From the NCBI GenBank assembly GCA_038501625.1, contig JAZAYU010000205.1, forward strand, positions 124,001 through 188,000: a stretch of 64,000 nucleotides of DNA, written 5' to 3'. Each line of letters opens with the position of its first letter. Within the stretch, counting starts at the first letter, position 1. Position numbers and translations under genes: made by a program. Below, in pieces: positions 1 through 11,935 of this stretch. The notes under the pieces are model-generated. The model saw nothing but the letters and a program-made list of their open reading frames with translations. It made no database searches and was not told the DNA's origin. Source of the stretch: Corbicula japonica. Lineage: Eukaryota; Mollusca; Bivalvia; Venerida; Cyrenidae.

Positions 1-1029
1 AATGTCAACAACTAGATTACACTTCATCGCAAATTTAACCAAAACTAAAAACTACCCAACATGCAGAAAAAAACAAATTCTTCTAAAAACATATTTAGCG
101 TCAACAATTTAGTGTTGTTTACATAAATCGATAAAGAAATGATGGTGAAATAAGTTGAAACATTACCTGGGGTAATCTGGGCCCATGATCATAAAACTAA
201 GTTTTGAGGTAGTCCAAATTCAGTCCAGAGCTTATTTTTATGTTTCGACTAAAGCTGATAATACCCCAGCGTGTTTTGATCTCATTCCCTTCAATGACGA
301 AATGATGGCTAACCATGTTTTAAGGACACAGACGGTAAATAATTAAATGTTTAATGAAGTTCACAATTTCAAAATGCCGTCATAGTGTGAAGCCGTTAAA
401 ATGATCCAGATGCAAACATATACTAAGGCTTATACTGATCAAAAGCGATAATTTAGTTAACTAATAATTGTTCATGCATCACAAGCTTACACAACTCCTC
501 TAGAAATGATTGCTGTATACTTTATGACATATACAGACATACGGACGGACAATACTATCATTGTATCTTAACGAAATTTTATTATTGAGGACGTAAAATA
601 GTGTCAAAACAATATATCAAACGATTTTCCCTACTCGATTATATCAGATTCTACTCCTGGTCCCCGCCAATAAATTCGATTTCTGCTCCATGGACCGGCC
701 CATTTCTATAACTCAGCTCTATTCACAAAGCCCTTGCGGATTTGTTAATGGCCAGGGGAAAGATTAAATTTTCCAAAAGTGCTTAGACTTATGCTGATTT
801 TCAGATCTATGAAGCATTTTGCTATAAAACGCAAAACTTCAAGATTTCATCACAAACTGCCGTACTTAAATCGCGATAAAATGTCACTTATCCTTTCTAC
901 CACTGTAGAATTCAACGAATATGTGCAGAATTCATTTGGCTTTTAAAATCAGCCGATATTTCTTTCCAAGAGTTAATCAAAACTAGCTAAAATTATTTCT
1001 TACACCGCTGTCAAGTATGAAAAAACTTA
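1..1029. other. Non-coding AT-rich stretch
   Basis: I see no exon with convincing coding content, no RNA gene and no recognisable repeat end here. Long AT-rich runs and short chance ORFs only. Confidence 0.6.
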
Positions 1030-2110
1030 GTACCGTGTCTGCGCCTGGATGTGCCGTCCGCTCCTGGCTCTGCCGGTTGACGGGTGTAGCGCACACAGTC
1101 TGCGAAGTTCTACCATCCCTTTAGGTTGTTTTTTTTTGTCTCAACGAATTCTGTTGACACCGGAGATCATTTCTTTGTTCAATAATAATTGTGAATTAAC
1201 TTACAATGTATATCAGTCTAAAATCAACGTTCGAGTTTGACAAGTGCGAACATGTAACAAATGGCGCGCACTTGAAATTCATAATTCTGTTTAATCGGAA
1301 ATTACCGCAATCGTGTTTAATGTAGATAAGATTTAAAACAATTTTATGATAAAAAATTTAATTTGTATGATTGCTAAGTAATGTTCGAAATTCGATTAGC
1401 ATTCTGCCTAGACTCCTTTTCTTCCTATCACAGGTAGTTTCGGGCTTTCAATTTAATAGACTAATTATAATGACGATTTCGTAAGGTTAGATTAGATTTC
1501 ACAACATTATGCATTTGACATGAGCACATAAAAATATATTATGTACATAAATGAATAGTCTGCGAAATGTTGCTTTATTTTTTACACATTGGTTTTACAT
1601 TATCACAAATGTTGCGAAAAATATTAACTTAATTAAAAAGTCATTATTATATACTTACTGAAGAATACTGTTACAAAATAAATTTCATTTAAAAGAGAAA
1701 ATGGAATTAACTTCCGTTTCCTTAAATTGATTTTGAAACTAAGATGGGGTTTTCAACAGGTAAATCGAACATTTTGCACATTCCAATAAGTTAAACTATA
1801 ACGTAGGAAAACATATCAGTTACAATGTATTGGGGTGGAGAAGAGAAGGTAATATAGATAATGACACTTAGTAAATCTGGTACATGTACCATAGCTCTTT
1901 GCTTAATTAAACTGCTAAAATGACATGAATGACGGGCACCAGTAATATGTATAGACAGTAATGTTCATTAAGTGAAATGGTATGGAATAGAGCTTTCTCT
2001 AAACAGTTTCAACGAAAATACATTTTACACCAGATGAGGAAAATAGCAACAACAAAATGCGTCATTTCTCCAAAACAAAACCTGAGTATCCCAATTACTG
2101 AAGTAAATTG
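1030..2110 (-). repeat. Repeat B, inverted copy (third copy)
   Basis: Read on the minus strand, this stretch matches 12540-13025 plus 14178-14600, and also 16385-17085, on the plus strand. Shared landmarks are GAGAAAGCTCTATTCCATACC, TTTCGCAGACTATTCATTTATG, GGAAACGGAAGT, GCGCGCCATTTGT and CTCCGGTGTCAACAG. It lacks the element R insertions found in the other copies, so it serves as an empty-site reference. What repeat B is was not determined; no coding capacity was seen. Confidence 0.75.
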
Positions 2111-2138
2111 CATTATTACAAAAAGTAAAATATTCATA

Positions 2139-3007
2139 TCATGAATGGCCACATCCAGCAGACACAGCGTCCCCACACAACCAAAAAGTAGAGAGGAAAA
2201 GAGTGCATGGTATTACAATAATCAGCTTCAAAATGGACGCCAGAAACAATTAACGAAAGTGAGAACCAGAGGGGTTACCGCCTTGGAACGGTCATTAGCA
2301 AAACAATTTGCCACTGGGAGTTTAAACCAGGTTCTATTGAGCACCAACCTCAAACGTGCCCCTACAGGTTCTCCTAACACAACACAATTACAAGTTGTCT
2401 TGGTGAAATAACTCCAACTCACCCAACAGCTTAACAATGTTGCTTGCAAAAGCACACACATATATAAAAGATAAGATGCTAATAGCATTGCAAAGCTAAA
2501 AGGGCAAGTACTCAATGATCTTACAGAGAACAGAGTATCTGGAGTCAAATTAGCGATGACAGGAATAATATACAGAAACAAATCGAGCTTCTAGGTTTTT
2601 TTAAAGAAAAGATTTCCCCATAAACCTTCACAAAGTCTTCGTCGTGCAACCAAAGAAATAAGCATAATGATGGGGTAATTACCAGGCCTGCAAAGCGCCG
2701 CAGAATATCATGTTGGTTACCTTTCTTTTTTGAGTTTACAGATGGTTTTTACGAATAACTGGGAGAAATTAAAATTGCCTTTACTTTTCTTAAGTTTATA
2801 AATTTAATCTCACTAAAAAACTGGCTGTGAATTACCTTGTTGCAAAAGTGATTTTTACCTGTTTCTGTATTTTTGAATTTAATCTGGGTATCGACCAACT
2901 TGCAAAAGGTTTTCCTGAATTAGTGAAACCGATAACCTTGTTTTAAAAGTTTTTCTGTTATGCAAAGATTACGTTCATTGAAGTCATAAACATCATTTCA
3001 AGCTCTA
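2139..3007 (-). mobile_element. Element R fragment, minus-strand arm of a head-to-head pair
   Basis: Retroelement remnant. On the minus strand it runs from the end of the reverse-transcriptase ORF (NERNLCIT-like segment near 2960, then CKFKKKG near 2730) through the 3' untranslated part to a degenerate 3' module (CACAGCGTCCCCACACAACC near 2165 on the plus strand). It is the mirror image of the copy at 3008-3797 and joins it directly. The reading frame is broken by substitutions and indels. The family also occurs at 13.0, 51.0 and 51.6 kb. Confidence 0.75.
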
Positions 3008-3797
3008 GATACCCAGATCTAATTCATAAATACAGGTGCAGTTTAAAATCATTATTGCATCAAGGTATTTCACAGCCAGTTTTTTATGGAGATTTAATTT
3101 ATGAACTAAAGAAGATAAAGGGCAATGTTAATTTCTCGCGGTTATTCGTTAAAACCATCTGTAAATTTAAAAAGAAAGGTTACCAACATGATATTTTACA
3201 GCGCTCTGCATGCCTGGTGATTAACCCTTCTACAGTTGATCATTATGCTTGCCTCTTTGGTTGCACGACGGTGGCAGGTGTTTAAGAGTTTATGAAGGTT
3301 TATGGGGAAACTTTTCTTAAAAGGACCTAGAAGCTCGATTTGTTTCTTTTTTCCCTGTCATCGTGTTCTTGCTGATTTTACTCCAGGAGCTCTGGTCTCG
3401 GTAAGATCATTGAGTACCCGCCCTTTGGCTTGCAATACTATTAGATTCTTATGTTTTATATGTTTGTGTGCTTTTGCATGCAAAATTGTTGAGCCAATAA
3501 GTGGTTTGGAGTTGTTTCAACAAGACAACTTGAATTTGTTTTGTGATATGAGAACCTGCTGAGGCAAGTGTGAGGTTAGTGCACCCTAGAACCTGGTTTA
3601 AACCCCCAGTGGCAATTTGATTTGCCACTGACCGTTCCAAGGCGGTAACCCCCCGGGTTCTCATTTGTGTTAATTGATAGTGGTGTCTCTTTTGAAACTG
3701 ATCATTTTATTAACCTTGCTCTCTCCCTTTCTTCTTCTTGACTGTGTGGGGAGGCTTTCTTCTGATTGTGGCGATTCCTGATATGCATATTTCATTT
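3008..3797 (+). mobile_element. Element R fragment, plus-strand arm (RT C-terminus and 3' end)
   Basis: The ORF tail contains FYGDLIYELKKIKGN, SRLFVKTICKFKKKG and LVINPSTVDHYACLFGC. These are the C-terminal segments of a reverse-transcriptase protein common in bivalve genomes (recognised from family memory). A 3' untranslated part of about 530 bp follows and ends in GGGGAGGCTTTCTTCTGATTG then GATATGCATATTTCA and a T run. It is 5'-truncated and abuts the inverted copy at 2139-3007. Whether the family is Penelope-like or another retroelement class was not settled. Confidence 0.75.
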
Positions 3798-4660
3798 TTT
3801 TTGTATTAATAAATGTTCAATGAACTGTATTTTCACTAGTAGGATAAAAAAACTCTTGAATTACCAAATTCCTTAGTTTGTTGGCAGGTTGTTTACATTT
3901 TCACAATTTAAAATATCACATGGTAGTTATACTCTATAATTATCAAAATTCAGAAAATTGATAATAAGATCAGCTTTCAATTTAAATACCACATTACCCT
4001 GCAACTTTTTTAATGCTATGTTATCATAAGTATTAAAAATTCTACTTCGTTAATGTACCAGATAATAATATTGTACAAGAAAATACCATATATTAACATA
4101 ATCACCTGCCTAGAAACAATGTTAGGTATGTAATTGACAGTTTTTTAGTGTTATCATGTGCAAAAAACAAAAAAAACCATCAGTGATCAGAATGATACTT
4201 ATTATTTCACTATTTCTTTTCGTTCTGCAGCTTGCAAATGCAACATTTGCTTAAAACTTTTTATCGAAAAAGTACGTGTCCTATTCACTTAATATATCTG
4301 CCTAAACAAAGCCATCTGTGACAAAAGGAATGATTACTCCAGTTTAACTTTTTTTTAGATTTGCCGCGTCTATGTTTTCCCTGGAACACCATATTCTAGT
4401 TTAAGTTATTGTAAATATTACCACTATTGCTACTGCTGTTGTTTACTTATTATTATCATTTTATTATAACCAAATTTGTTGTTAGTATTGTCATTTTTAT
4501 ATGTTAAAAATGTGCATTCCCTTATGTATACGGCTTAAGATGTAAATAAATATTTATTCTGTTCAATTTTGTTTTTTACTTCCCTATATCAACCATGGGT
4601 AAACCAAACTGCAACTACATAACAACCATACTTCACCTAATATCATCGTTGTTTGCTGTT
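3798..4660. other. Non-coding AT-rich stretch
   Basis: No coding exon, RNA gene or repeat boundary could be supported. Poly-A/T-rich sequence. Confidence 0.5.
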
Positions 4661-4667
4661 GATTTAA

Positions 4668-4791
4668 CTGTCTGTTCAACGTTGTTGAAACGTTGAAAGC
4701 AACGTTGATACAACGTTGAAATTTCAACGTCATTTAAACTTTCAAAAACAAACGCTTTTCCACCACATTTCAACGTTGTATTGCCCACTGG
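4668..4791. repeat. Cluster of AACGTT palindromes
   Basis: At least seven CAACGTTG/AAACGTTG-type words lie within about 125 bp (for example GTTGAAACGTTGAAAGCAAC and GAAATTTCAACGTC), in both orientations. This is the look of a transposon terminus or fold-back element rather than unique sequence. The family is not identified. Confidence 0.45.
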
Positions 4792-6825
4792 TTTACTGTA
4801 CGTTGTTACTTTGTGTATAAATCACTTTAATCATCATATGAAGATATATTGGAAATACACGCTGTTTATAATTTTATTCTATATCCATGTCAGTTGTAAC
4901 TCGAAATCAGCACCAGAGCCATTGAAATTCTCCGTGACGGCGTCAGAACCAAATGGTCTAAGACGCTGACATAATTTATAATTTCATCCTTGCCGATAGC
5001 GATAGAGTATTATGCTGTAAATTGCAATATTCATTAATTTCAACTATACTGTATAATACCGCTTCATAACAATCATTATAATTGTTAAACACAACACTTA
5101 AGGACCTCGTATTTCGTCAAGTTTTTGCTAAAAACTTAAATTTCCTGTGGAATTTCATTGTTGCATCTGTATTACTTAGACGCTATATGGATTTGTTTGA
5201 TTTAACTGATTAATCGAACAAAATAACAACGGGCCATTGTGTGGAAAAGGTAAGTATATTAAAACGTTTCCTTTACATATTTTATAGGAATTCAATTATG
5301 AATCATATTGTATTTATTTTGTCCTGACTTCAAAAGTACTTTAAAAACAGTAAAATATAGTTCTACAGGACAACTGTTTTCATGGAAAAGTAGACCATAT
5401 GAGGTACCTTTTTCGACACTAATCCAACGGCTATAAAACGTACCCTCTTATAATGTGAGGGGCGGTACAGGCTACCAACAACAATTTGTTTGAATCGCAT
5501 TTTCTTAAAAACAAAATAATTGTCCAGTTTAATAGTTATACCACAAAATATGCCATTAGAGGCGCTTCAATGTTGTCATAAAATAAAACGCCGAAATCAG
5601 TCGTCGCTCTCGCTTCAAATTTGAAACAGCCAATAATGTCATTTATTTTTATCAATTACAGGGTCAAACGGACACACCGGCAATAAACAAGCAATCATTT
5701 TATCAATCAACAATCCTTTTCATTATATACCAGTCTATACAATATGTATACCAATTGGAAAGAAAATTTTCGTTGCTTAACTGGTCGCCATCTTGCGGAC
5801 TACCACAGGGTACCCACTATTTGGTACAGGGCAGCTGTTACACGATAGTGTTTATGTATAACCTGTTAATATTTATAGTGTTTTTTTGTTCTCATAAATT
5901 TGAAAATAAAATCACCTGGCCACAAATGCGGGCTTTAAAATGCAATAATTGTTTTATATTCAATTTCAGTATCGGCGATAGACTTACAAAAGTATTTCTT
6001 AATTTGTTGTACCGATGCCCTATGTCAAAGGTTTAAGATGTTATAAAATTATAACGTTAATTCAAATCTTAAAAAAGAGAAAACAAATCGCGGAATGTAG
6101 ACCCATTAAGATGTTTCAAATGATATCTCCATTGAAAAATGAAAGATGATCAATATTTAAATAAAAGTCAAACAACTGAACAATGTGTCAGGAGTTAATA
6201 ATCGATAAGTAATAGTCTGAATGATTTCACAAGACGTGCAACATTGTACGTACAAACTTTACTTCAGTTATAACTATCTTGAGATCGTCTGACACTGTCA
6301 ATACAAAGCGCGACGAGACACATATCATGCAATTGGGTCCCCGTGCATATACATGTAGCGAAATGTCTAATCTTTTAATAAATGTGTAACAACTTCTCGA
6401 TTAGCACTGTATAATGGTAAATATGTATACTGATCATTACTTGAAACAAGTGTCCCACGTAGCGTCATTTCGACAACTATAACGAAAAATTAATTTCGTA
6501 AAAAGATAAGGATATATTATACACTCGTCAAAATGTCTAAGTGCACACTTGATAAATGTTGATTGTTCCAACTATTTGATTTACTCTTTCAAAATATTGT
6601 AAATTGCAATGAAACAATATTTGAAACTGCTTAGCGAGATTAGAATAATAGCATTTTTAGCTTACTGGTATACAGAAAGCAATTCTTAAGTAGAAAAAAT
6701 CAATGCATCCCCTATCAGTTGTGATACATGTATACTTTCCCGCTAAACAACCAGATTAAAAAATGACTCAATTTTGAGAAAAACCTGTCGCCATCGAAGT
6801 AACATGTTTTGAACGTGTATTTTGT
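4792..6825. other. Non-coding stretch, one weak small ORF
   Basis: Mostly AT-rich sequence without supportable exons. One short reading frame at 4838-4969 would start with a hydrophobic, signal-peptide-like segment (YTLFIILFYIHVSC), but it has no homology that I recognise and no splice or polyadenylation support, so it is not called as a gene. Confidence 0.4.
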
Positions 6826-6982
6826 AAATTTTTCGTTAATTGTTTGTGGCGTCTTAATATTTGAATTGACATAGACAACTTATAACAAACATGCTCTTTC
6901 TCTTCCTCTTTCTTTTTCGCTGCGTGGGAGGCTGTGTTTTGTGGGTTTGGTGATTCCTGATATGCATATTTCACATTTTTTG
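6826..6982 (+). mobile_element. Element R, short 5'-truncated copy
   Basis: Carries only the 3'-most ~155 bp of the element: TTCGTTAATTGTTTGTGGCGTC, CTTTTTCGCTGCGTGG, GATTCCTGATATGCATATTT and a T-rich end. Same orientation as the copies at 3.0 and 13.0 kb. Confidence 0.75.
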
Positions 6983-7489
6983 TAATAAGTACATTTTTTA
7001 TTATACCATGTGTTTTGGTTTGCACTTGATTAAAATTTAGTCAATTATTATTTGAATCTGGCTGTAAAAACGAATATACATACACTAAACAATAAAATTT
7101 TAGCCAACAACGTGGTTAACATAATAGTAGAATTAAAATATAGTAATGCAATTATTATAGTAAATTTTTGAATGACGTTAAAATATGAATGAATATCGTA
7201 ACAGTTTTAGAACAGCGACGGACATTTCCTATTTTGGAGCTTGTTATGTGTCGTAAAAATACGATCAGAATACATAACATATTGTGACGAAGTTATGGCG
7301 TCGCAAAGAACACGGGAAGCTTCGGTCGTTTCTATTGGCAATCCCTTGGCCTTCATCGTTCAGTTGCTCGGAAGCCCTATACGAATATCCTTGTGTAAAA
7401 CCTGAATCGCATCCTTATTCATCTAAAGACTTTTTTTACAAAAATAGTGCATGCTTTAAATTCTAGTCATATTTAGATTGTTTTACTAT

Positions 7490-7822
7490 CAACAACCTTT
7501 GTCACTCTCTTCGTAAGCTTAGAGTTTCATCACATAGACTGCATATTGAAGCAGGTCGTTTGACCAAATCAGACCACCAGTAAATAAAAGAACTGGTCAA
7601 ATATACAATTTGTTAGATGACAAATTCCATTGTATTATAGAATGCCCTCTTTATAGTGAATTACGCAAAAAAATACATATCAGCTAGATACACTAACCTT
7701 ACAAATATGTTTAGATTTCTGGAACTGATTTATTCCGAAAATAAAACAATTATTGCAAAATTAGATAAATTCGTGGAGAAAGTTTTTCGTGGAAGAAATA
7801 AGTTTATGAATAAAAATTAATT
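7490..7822 (+). mobile_element. LINE (non-LTR retrotransposon) RT C-terminal remnant
   Basis: Translation with small frame breaks gives CHSLRKLRVSSHRLHIEAGR, then DDKFHCIIECPLYSELRKKY, then LDKFVEKVF. This is the C-terminal end typical of non-LTR retrotransposon polyproteins: a LRxSSHxLxIExGR block followed by a FHxxxxCPLYxxLRKKY zinc-knuckle-like block. Stop codons and frameshifts show it is dead. The clade is not determined. Confidence 0.7.
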
Positions 7823-7824
7823 TT

Positions 7825-10005
7825 ATATACATAATGGCCTAAATAGAAACGTACAAAATTGAGCTTAAAGATTTCTCGGTATACCCATGATTTCAATATA
7901 ATATGTATATTTGAAATTAAATTAATAACATTCTTTTGTCGGCTAGCATACTAATAACTTACTTTGTGGCGTAATTTTTTTTTAATTTGCTTATTTGAAA
8001 ACTTGAATTAATTGTATCCCTGTAAAATGTCCGTTATTGTAATTGTATTTTTAAAAGCCATTAACTATAATTGTGAGAGTAGCACAGTAGTGGCAATTCA
8101 GTACTAAGCTATGCCACAAACATACATGTTGTATATCCACCCGACAAAAAATGTTTTATATTACATATAATACATTGTAATAGTTTCTGTAAAGAAATAT
8201 GTGTTGTTGTGTGAGATTCTACGACAGAGTGATAATAGAAAAACTAGAAAACTTACTTACCTCCTTTAAGCAAGTTATAAGTCAAACGAAGGAACCATTC
8301 CGCAACAATAATAATTAATATGGTTAATACTCATTCTAGCAATTTAAACTTTATGATTAGGTAAGTGTATGTTTGTAACCTTGCATATGCTGGTATTTTA
8401 CTTTAAAATGCACATTTGCGTGAAATTTAGAACAGATCAATAGAGTCCGAAAACAGGTTAAACTTGTTCAATGACTGAACACCGATGAAACTTTTCGTTG
8501 GGTTATCGGAAATCTATAGGTTATTTAAGTAAAAAAGTTCGTTTGTGACAATGGGGAACTGTCGTTAATATAAAGTCTTTTGATAAAGATTGAAAATAGA
8601 GAATCGCCTTTTGAATAGATAATAAGTATAACAATCGATAGAAGGTTAAAAAATCCCTTTTATTATTAACAATTTATTTTTAATGACTGGTTATTTAATA
8701 TCGTCAAAGCTATGAATACCAGTGATACAAAGATAGCTTTCAAATAAACCAACGCGAATACCAGTTTGAATATAAAAAAAAGAGTTCTCTTAAGTATATG
8801 CATGAACATGTTGAAGAAAGTCAATTGCCCAGTTCCGTTTAATTAATTCTCGTATTTCTTAATTTGATTAGCAAGATGTTGCGCTCGTTTGACTAAGCTT
8901 GTTTTAGCTTTAAAAAATGATGGTTTTCTGACATCACTGGGCATGGGTCTAGTTATTATACACTTTATTTTAATTTTTACGTTAAATTATTCAAGTAGTG
9001 ATACATTGTAGCAGATGTGTAATTTGAATAAGTTTGACATAAATATTCGGAATCAGTCATCCCCAGTACTCGCCGAACGTCGCTCCTCTAGACGTTGTGA
9101 ACTTTCGGGCTCATGGGCCGTAAATTTGAGAACTGAGGCGAGATCAGAAGGCTTGGCCTTCAACAAAAGGCTTCATATAGAGTCTTACATTATTATATTC
9201 AATAGTCGGGTGATCAGATACCGTGAGTGTATCGAACATGCTGAAGTGTACATCTGGAAAGAGTAACCGTATACTGTGTGAGCATTGTAATGACGTTGCG
9301 ACGTGCGCCGCTGATCGATAGGTCGTCATGTTAAAATGTGTGCAATTTCTTTATGTTAATCTATTTTTCTTTGATATTTCGCATACAAATTACCAACTGA
9401 TGTCTTAACTTACTGTGAAATTTTCATAAACATGGGTTCATTAGTTTTCTTTCAATTGAAATAGTCTACGATTTATTGGGACAACCCTCGTATATATTCC
9501 GAACGAGAACGTTTAAAGACAGAAATAAACAAGGGTGTTAAAAAACGTGTTTAATAAACACGGGTTCAGGTTTGTGTGTACATGTATGACGTCATTATGT
9601 TACGCCATCAACACATGATTTTGACGCCATTTCAGGCAGTTTTTCTAAAACAAAACAACACACAAACTGTACATTAAAAACATTAAATACAAAAAGAAAG
9701 TTTGCTTTTACCAGGGAAAGTTAGAAATTTTTTTATCATTGAACTCCAGAATTTTGTACTTTCAAGAGCGGATTAGCTACGCGTGAAAATACAAATTCCG
9801 GAGCTCACTCGGTGAAATGTATTTTTTATCTCACACTGATAAAACACATATTCTCTATAAATATTTTCCCTCTAAGAAAATGTTGATAAACGTTTTCTAC
9901 AACATTTATATTCCAGTTCTGCTATTGCTTTGTCTGTCATCAAAGATACTGGCAAAAGTTTTCTTTCTCAAGCATTTAAATAATCTCTAATGACATAATA
10001 TCCTA
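7825..10005. other. Non-coding stretch
   Basis: I see no gene, RNA or clear repeat boundary. The short ORFs around 9015-9330 overlap on both strands and have no family signature. Confidence 0.5.
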
Positions 10006-10009
10006 ATAA

Positions 10010-11575
10010 AGATTAGTCTTCTTCTGGAAGGAGAAAAAAATTACTTTCATTTTTCGAAAACCGATGTTTTTCCCAATTAGTTTATAAACGTGCCACAATA
10101 TCTTAAAGCGGGTATGCAAAGCGAATTCTGCTAACACATCTATCTACATCTACATCAATACGTTAAACTGTCACAACTCTGACATTTCTGTAACGGTGCG
10201 CAAGAGAAAAAGACAAAGAGAAATAAAAATAGAATAGTCAGAATAAAGACACGGACTATGGTAATGCAAATAGGTGACAAAGAAAGAAATAACAGATAGG
10301 TGTGCACACTTACTTTTCGGCCATCTAGGCAAGACCAATCCAGCTTCCGTGGCGGTGCCCGGGTTCGAGACCCTGCTGGCATAGCTCGAGCCCGTCATTT
10401 GGTGGTACTTCGTAACTGTGCATGAAAGTCCCCATTAGAAGGTCAGGGTTGACAGCCCATTCTTGAAGGATGCCAAAGAATGAGCCTCAGCAACGGATGC
10501 TGGCAGGTTGTTCCATATATCTTATGTATAGTGGGCGGGTTGTAAAAAACAACCGTTACGATGTATTTTCTCCTTGGTAAAATTATGCAGGCGCATAAAC
10601 TTTTCGTGGCATATTGCATCATTTAACGACGTCTGTTTGGATTAAAACATAACATGTAAGCCTTATACGTCAAGTGTTCATATTGCTGTCTTCGTTCCTT
10701 CCTAATATTAATTGCAATATGAACCTAACTGAACAATATATTAAATACTCTATTGATAATCATTGCAAAAACATGGTGTCGGTGTATTCAGGATTAGCTA
10801 TGAACCCTTTATCATTGTGAGTAGGACGATTTAATAACCATAAAGCATGGCTAACATTATTGCGAAGCTCATTTTAAAGAAATGTACTGTCGCATGTTTT
10901 CAGCCATGCATAAGAAAGCAAATACAAAAATCTGTCTCACTGGTACCCACTATGAAATTATTTTTAGCGTTTATGAAGGTTGCTAGAGTTACCATAAAAC
11001 AGAGCATAGAAGCTCCATCAGTTCATGATATTCTACGTAACAGATTTATCTCCAGATGTCTTGTTCTCCGTACTGTCATGGCTGCAAAGGGCGTGCGTAA
11101 AAGTTGGCTTTTAGTACGGTCGATTAGGCGGTGTCTAAAATAGTCGTTCACTTAGCTGTAATTCTATACTATGCTCATGCACTCGCATGCAAACAGAGCT
11201 GAACTTAACGCTTAATAAGCGGTTAATCATTGTCACAACACTGTGGCGATTACTTTAAATTTATTCCTATTAAAAATCTGGTTTACAAACTTATTGATTA
11301 GATAGACATTTGATACGTCCTGAAACAAGTTAAAACTCCCCTGCGTTTTCGTAGAACGGAAGTAAAATCATTTTCTTTTGTTTGAAGACAAGCAAACTTA
11401 TTAAACTTAGACTCGGCATTTGAAAAAACAAGTGAAATAAGCATATCAGAAACGACGTTCTGAGGTAAGTACAGTTACTGTATGGTTTTATTTAATTTAT
11501 TTATATAAAAAAAGGTTGAGAGAAAACTGTCGTCTACCTATTGCATGCTTGTGTTTTTATTGTAGTAGATTTCGT
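10010..11575 (+). repeat. Repeat B, copy 1, left part
   Basis: Matches 15175-16025 in the same orientation: TTTTCGAAAACCGATG, ACTCTATTGATAATC, GTTAAAACTCCCCTGC, TTTCGTAGAACGGAAGTAAA and GAAGACA-GCAAACTT. Relative to the second copy it has an extra ~650 bp (about 10080-10735) that contains a LINE remnant. Near 11425-11452 it has a 28-bp stretch similar to the 3' end of element R that is absent at the equivalent place near 15885. Confidence 0.7.
10466..10622 (-). mobile_element. LINE RT C-terminal remnant inside repeat B copy 1
   Basis: On the minus strand, KFMRLHNFTKEKI is followed by IWNNLPASVAEAHSLASFKN and GLSTLTF then a stop. The W-N-x-L-P-x-x-V-x-x-A-x-S-x-x-x-F-K-N block is the conserved tail of many non-LTR retrotransposon reverse transcriptases. 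One internal stop precedes it. It sits in the block present in copy 1 but missing from copy 2 of repeat B, so it probably arrived after the copies separated, or was lost from copy 2. Confidence 0.7.
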
Positions 11576-11578
11576 CCA

Positions 11579-11812
11579 AGCGGCCTCGGTAGCTCAGTAA
11601 GTAGAGCGTCTGCAAGGAAAGCCGGAGGTCCGTGTCCTAACCGAGGCTACTCTTTCCTATCCAAATCTGCCACATTGGCAATGTCGGCAGGACGATTACC
11701 ATTGGAGCTCCTTTGGGCGAAGTATGTGACAGGGGCATTTGACCCTCACCTAGGAATACCCTTGGGGCATTTGTCTCGTATAAGTCAAGTGAAATGTTTG
11801 AGATAACGTACC
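11579..11812 (+). mobile_element. tRNA-derived SINE
   Basis: The tRNA-like head begins GCGGCCTCGGTAGCTCAGTA. It has an A-box-like TAGCTCAGTAAGTAG and a B-box-like GGTCCGTGTCC, followed by a body with AATCTGCCACATTGGCA and ATTGGAGCTCCTTTGGGCGA shared with the copy at 16030. Diverged B box, so probably inactive. It ends directly against a second tRNA-like head. Confidence 0.75.
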
Positions 11813-11935
11813 AGCGGCCTCGGTAGCTTTAGTGGTAGATCATCGGCACGGTTATCCGGAGATTTGAGTTCGAATCCTGGTCAAGTGTCACTTTTCAACC
11901 TAATTCTGTCACATAATAAAGTCTGCTTATGTAAG
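11813..11935 (+). mobile_element. Second tRNA-derived SINE head in tandem
   Basis: Begins with the same CCAGCGGCCTCGGTAGCTTT and contains a good B box (GAGTTCGAATCCTGG), followed by a different, short body. It directly follows the previous SINE. It could be a dimeric SINE or a second insertion at the tail of the first. Not a functional tRNA gene: the 3' half does not pair with the 5' half as an acceptor stem. Confidence 0.55.

Noticed and set aside
4838..4969. Small ORF with a signal-peptide-like start
   Set aside because: No homology, no splice or polyadenylation context, and AT-rich DNA often gives hydrophobic ORFs by chance.
9015..9329. Overlapping ORFs on both strands around 9.0-9.3 kb
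   Set aside because: No family signature, no splice sites in phase, mutually exclusive frames.
11579..11935. Functional tRNA genes
   Set aside because: A and B boxes are recognisable but acceptor and anticodon stems do not pair and repeat-type bodies follow; these are SINEs.
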